From a virus: 22,873 nucleotides of DNA. The translations under genes and the position numbers were made by a program. Positions within the stretch are counted from its first letter, which is position 1; each line of letters starts with the position of its first letter. Below the pieces are notes generated by a model. That model made no database searches. It had not been told where the DNA came from and saw only the letters and a list, made by a program, of their open reading frames with translations. Below, piece by piece: positions 20,162 through 22,873 of this stretch. The DNA lies in IMG/VR virus record IMGVR_UViG_3300044237_003362, positions 1 to 22,873 of that record, one strand, 5' to 3'.

Positions 20162-22873
20162 ATGGCAGAAATAGGATTATATGGGTCTCTTAAAGATTAC
20201 GTAAAACAACAACTTAAAGTAAGAAGATCAATATTATCTAATCCTCGTAGTACTACTATAGGTATAAATCAATATGAAAGAGATGGACAAACTTCAAAAT
20301 CATATGTTTTTGATTCTTCTAATGATTTTCAAACAAATAGTAGATTAGGTCCTGAACAATTTTATGCTTATACTACACAAAAAGTATGTACTATAAGAAT
20401 GGTTTCAGGTGTTGATATTGAAGAAAGTGCTAAAAATAAATTACTTAAACCAAATAAATTTATAGATGAAAATAAATTAATAGGACAAAATTTAGCAGCT
20501 TTATATATGCTTGAAGGGGGGACTATTAACGCTAACCCTGTTAGTATTACTAATGAAAATGATAAAACTTATTATGGTATACAAAGAAATACTACAAGAC
20601 CTAGAGGAGGTTTTGATAGAGGAAGGGGAGCAGCTTATGGTGATCCTAATATTAGAGCACACCCTACTGATGGTTTTGGTATTGTACCTATGCCAGGTAT
20701 TACTGATGCTAAAATAAATACTGTATCTGCAGAAGGAGCACTTAGAGAAGCTATAGTTAATTTTTCTTGTTATAATAGAGCACAACTAGAAATTTTAGAA
20801 ACATTATATATGAGACCCGGTTATAATGTTTTATTAGAATGGGGTTGGAATCCATATATTGGAAATTTAGGTGATGTTGAAGATGGAAATTATTCAGCTA
20901 TAGATAAATTTTTTGACCCAAATTCTGATTTTGATATAATAAATGAACAAATAAGAAAAAATAAAGAAAATTCATCAGGTAATTATGATGGTTTTATAGG
21001 ATATGTTAAAAACTTTTCATACCAGGCAAGAGAAGATGGAGGGTATGACTGTACAACTGAATTAATATCTAGTAATTCTCTATTAGAATCTTTACAAGCA
21101 GGAAGAAAAGTAGATTTTTTACAAAAAGATGGTGAAGTAGTAGTTGAAGATGAGTTTTTATATTATCTAAGAGCTATTCAAAAAAATATTTATAAAGATG
21201 GTGCTAGGTATTATCAAAAATTAGTAAATACAACAGAAGAATTCGAACAACAAGTAACTGAACAACGAGATGACAGAATAGAAGGTTATGTAAGTCAATC
21301 TCAAGAAAACCCCATAGCAGCTATAGGATTAAGAGAACAAATACAAAATGATTATTTATTAACGGCAATAATGCCTGAAAAAACAACAGATAGATCACAA
21401 AGAGCCAAACAAACTACAGAAAAAATTAGAGAATTAAATAATAGAGAAGCACGTTATTTATTAGGATTTAATGAGATAGAAAAGTTAATACTTAAAATTA
21501 ATAAAGGAAACATAACAGATGAACCTGATGTATTAAAAGAAGACCTTACAGGAAGAGGATTTCAATCATTTTTAAATGGTACTATGTTAAAACAAGTAGT
21601 ACAATATGATCCAAAAGAAGAACAAAAACAAGATGGTGAACCAGGTGATACTTTTACAACCAGTGGTTTTGAATCTCATGTTTACGTTAGATGGGATTTA
21701 GTAGTTCAAATAATTAACCATTTAATAACAGATCAATATAAAGAAGGTAAACCTATAGTAGAATTAACTTATTGCAATGAAAATACCCCTACAGTTTTTG
21801 ATATAGAAAATTTAGACAGTACGGGTTCTTTAGGACCAGAACTAGGTTATTATCTTCCTTATTCAGCTCCTAAAGATATTGAATCAGCAGATCCTGCATT
21901 TTTCCAAAATAAAAGCAAGGAAGTTCAAATTCCCATAAAAACTATTGATAAATATAGTCCTTTATTAGGACAAAGTTATGATTATAATATATGTTTATTA
22001 CCTCATATGAGAGTATTTGATAAGCTTTATAGTGAAAAAGAAGAAGAACGTGGATTCGATAGAGATCCAAATATTAGAGATAAAGATAATACACAAAGTT
22101 TTAAATTACAAAAACCTACTTTATTAACTTCATTTTTAGGTGAAATGGGAGCTAAAAGAGAAAGTATAGGTCTTATATATCTTAACTTAGAATATCTTAT
22201 AAAAGAATACGAAGGTATGAGATTACAAACTGTAAAAGCTGAAAGTGATGAAAGTACAGTATATACAAGATTTAGAGATGATTTTAGCATGCTTAAATAT
22301 TTGCAAACAGTATGGGGTAGTGTAAATAATGCCTGTGCTAATTATTATGATTTTGATATCCATACAGAACTTGAAAGACCCCATATTGCTAGAGTAGTTG
22401 AAAAAAACTTTAGACAAAGATTTAATGAAGAAGATTTATTTGAATTTAGACCCCAAGGACTAGAATCTATAACTAGAAATTTTATGTTTAGTTCTAAAAT
22501 ATCTAAAGACATAGCAAGTGTAATATCTATAGCAGCACAAGTTCCCAATGAAGAACAATCTTTATCAGCTTTATCTTTTAAAGCTTTTCATAAAAATATT
22601 AAAAGTAGATTTACTTCTTTACAATTTACAGAAAAAGAAAGACATGCAAGACAAGAAGACGCAAAAAAAGATTTAAAAGCAGATATAGAATCTTATAAAA
22701 AAATGACAATAGCTCTTAAATTATTTATGGAAAGACTATATAAATCAGATTTTACTAGTGAGTATGATGAAGATTCAACATCTAAAAGAAAATCAATAAT
22801 AAGTCCTAAAACTGCTATACAATATGCACAAGAAATAGAAGAATTAAGAGTAAAAATATTAAATAGATATCCT
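20162..22873 (+). CDS. Very large baseplate or hub-like structural protein (3' end outside window)
   Basis: The frame starts with ATG at 20162, two bases after the gp53-like stop (TAATAATGG), and stays open to the last base, giving at least 904 residues. The N-terminus is MAEIGLYGSLKDYVKQQLKV. A first conserved-looking region near residues 192-230 reads LREAIVNFSCYNRAQLEILE followed by LLEWGWNPYIG. A second near 277-313 reads GFIGYVKNFSYQAREDGGYD followed by CTTELIS. This NFSxQAREDGGYDC style is one I associate with large baseplate or hub-type proteins, but the match is from memory. Residues about 340-500 and the last ~90 are charged and helical (e.g. KERHARQEDAKKDLKADIES). Cysteines are few. 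The function is inferred from position after gp53. Confidence 0.72.
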   Translation, partial: MAEIGLYGSLKDYVKQQLKVRRSILSNPRSTTIGINQYERDGQTSKSYVFDSSNDFQTNSRLGPEQFYAYTTQKVCTIRMVSGVDIEESAKNKLLKPNKFIDENKLIGQNLAALYMLEGGTINANPVSITNENDKTYYGIQRNTTRPRGGFDRGRGAAYGDPNIRAHPTDGFGIVPMPGITDAKINTVSAEGALREAIVNFSCYNRAQLEILETLYMRPGYNVLLEWGWNPYIGNLGDVEDGNYSAIDKFFDPNSDFDIINEQIRKNKENSSGNYDGFIGYVKNFSYQAREDGGYDCTTELISSNSLLESLQAGRKVDFLQKDGEVVVEDEFLYYLRAIQKNIYKDGARYYQKLVNTTEEFEQQVTEQRDDRIEGYVSQSQENPIAAIGLREQIQNDYLLTAIMPEKTTDRSQRAKQTTEKIRELNNREARYLLGFNEIEKLILKINKGNITDEPDVLKEDLTGRGFQSFLNGTMLKQVVQYDPKEEQKQDGEPGDTFTTSGFESHVYVRWDLVVQIINHLITDQYKEGKPIVELTYCNENTPTVFDIENLDSTGSLGPELGYYLPYSAPKDIESADPAFFQNKSKEVQIPIKTIDKYSPLLGQSYDYNICLLPHMRVFDKLYSEKEEERGFDRDPNIRDKDNTQSFKLQKPTLLTSFLGEMGAKRESIGLIYLNLEYLIKEYEGMRLQTVKAESDESTVYTRFRDDFSMLKYLQTVWGSVNNACANYYDFDIHTELERPHIARVVEKNFRQRFNEEDLFEFRPQGLESITRNFMFSSKISKDIASVISIAAQVPNEEQSLSALSFKAFHKNIKSRFTSLQFTEKERHARQEDAKKDLKADIESYKKMTIALKLFMERLYKSDFTSEYDEDSTSKRKSIISPKTAIQYAQEIEELRVKILNRYP

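Noticed and set aside
20501-20785. Minus-strand and alternate-frame open frames within the large baseplate gene
   Set aside because: They lie fully inside a longer, compositionally consistent + strand gene and give low-complexity Ser/Ile/Leu-rich products.
1-22873. tRNA or other structured RNA genes
   Set aside because: No gap is long enough apart from 11099-11221, and no cloverleaf or TTCRA-type T-loop sequence was seen in the gaps.

Overview
This window is part of the structural module of a T4-like, contractile-tailed phage. It is AT-rich (about 30% G+C by eye), every gene lies on the + strand, and intergenic gaps are short. The T4 core order is readable: major capsid protein (gp23, 5'-truncated), neck and tail-completion proteins (gp13, gp14, gp15), tail sheath (gp18), tail tube (gp19), a gp26-like tail-assembly/baseplate-hub protein, a tape measure, a tube-to-baseplate junction protein (gp48/gp54-like), gp53, and a very large baseplate or hub-like protein that runs off the right end. 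Starts lack Shine-Dalgarno sequences and are usually A/T-rich followed by ATGGC. That suggests a Bacteroidota (flavobacterial) host, but no host gene is present to prove it. All completed genes stop with TAA or TAG, none with TGA.

Layout. 1-763: capsid protein, then a strong terminator. 839-1507: a PhoH-family ATPase set among head genes. 1558-4697: tightly packed neck and tail-completion genes, with an extra 113-aa gene between gp13 and gp14. 4699-10766: a fibre island of four proteins built from ITASGNISASG-type repeats, each with its own N-terminal head, plus three small or medium unknown proteins. One fibre carries an in-frame 267-bp duplication and ends in a C1q/TNF-like jelly-roll candidate. 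In T4 the gp15-gp18 interval holds the terminase genes, which are absent here. 10802-14685: a small coiled-coil protein, an enlarged sheath (975 aa) and the tube. 14780-17841: the gp26-like protein, an overlapping ORF without a convincing start, and the tape measure. 17875-22873: baseplate-proximal genes.

Two signals stand out. First, the ORF at 15480-15761 overlaps the end of the gp26-like gene in the +1 frame, has no ATG before its well-formed N-terminal part, and lies directly before the tape measure. This is the layout of the frameshifted G/GT tail chaperones of lambda-like phages, and suggests a programmed frameshift in a T4-like phage; a one-base homopolymer error is the main alternative. 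Second, a repeated ATAT(T/G)TATAA element lies 3-29 bases before most genes that are not packed against their upstream neighbour, with one further copy about 96 bases before the sheath gene. In three cases it directly follows a terminator. It is probably the phage's late promoter, and its core TATTTATA is the reverse complement of the T4 late promoter TATAAATA.

Together the genes build the capsid exit, tail tube and sheath, tape measure, baseplate and receptor-binding fibres of one virion. PhoH is the only non-structural gene recognised.
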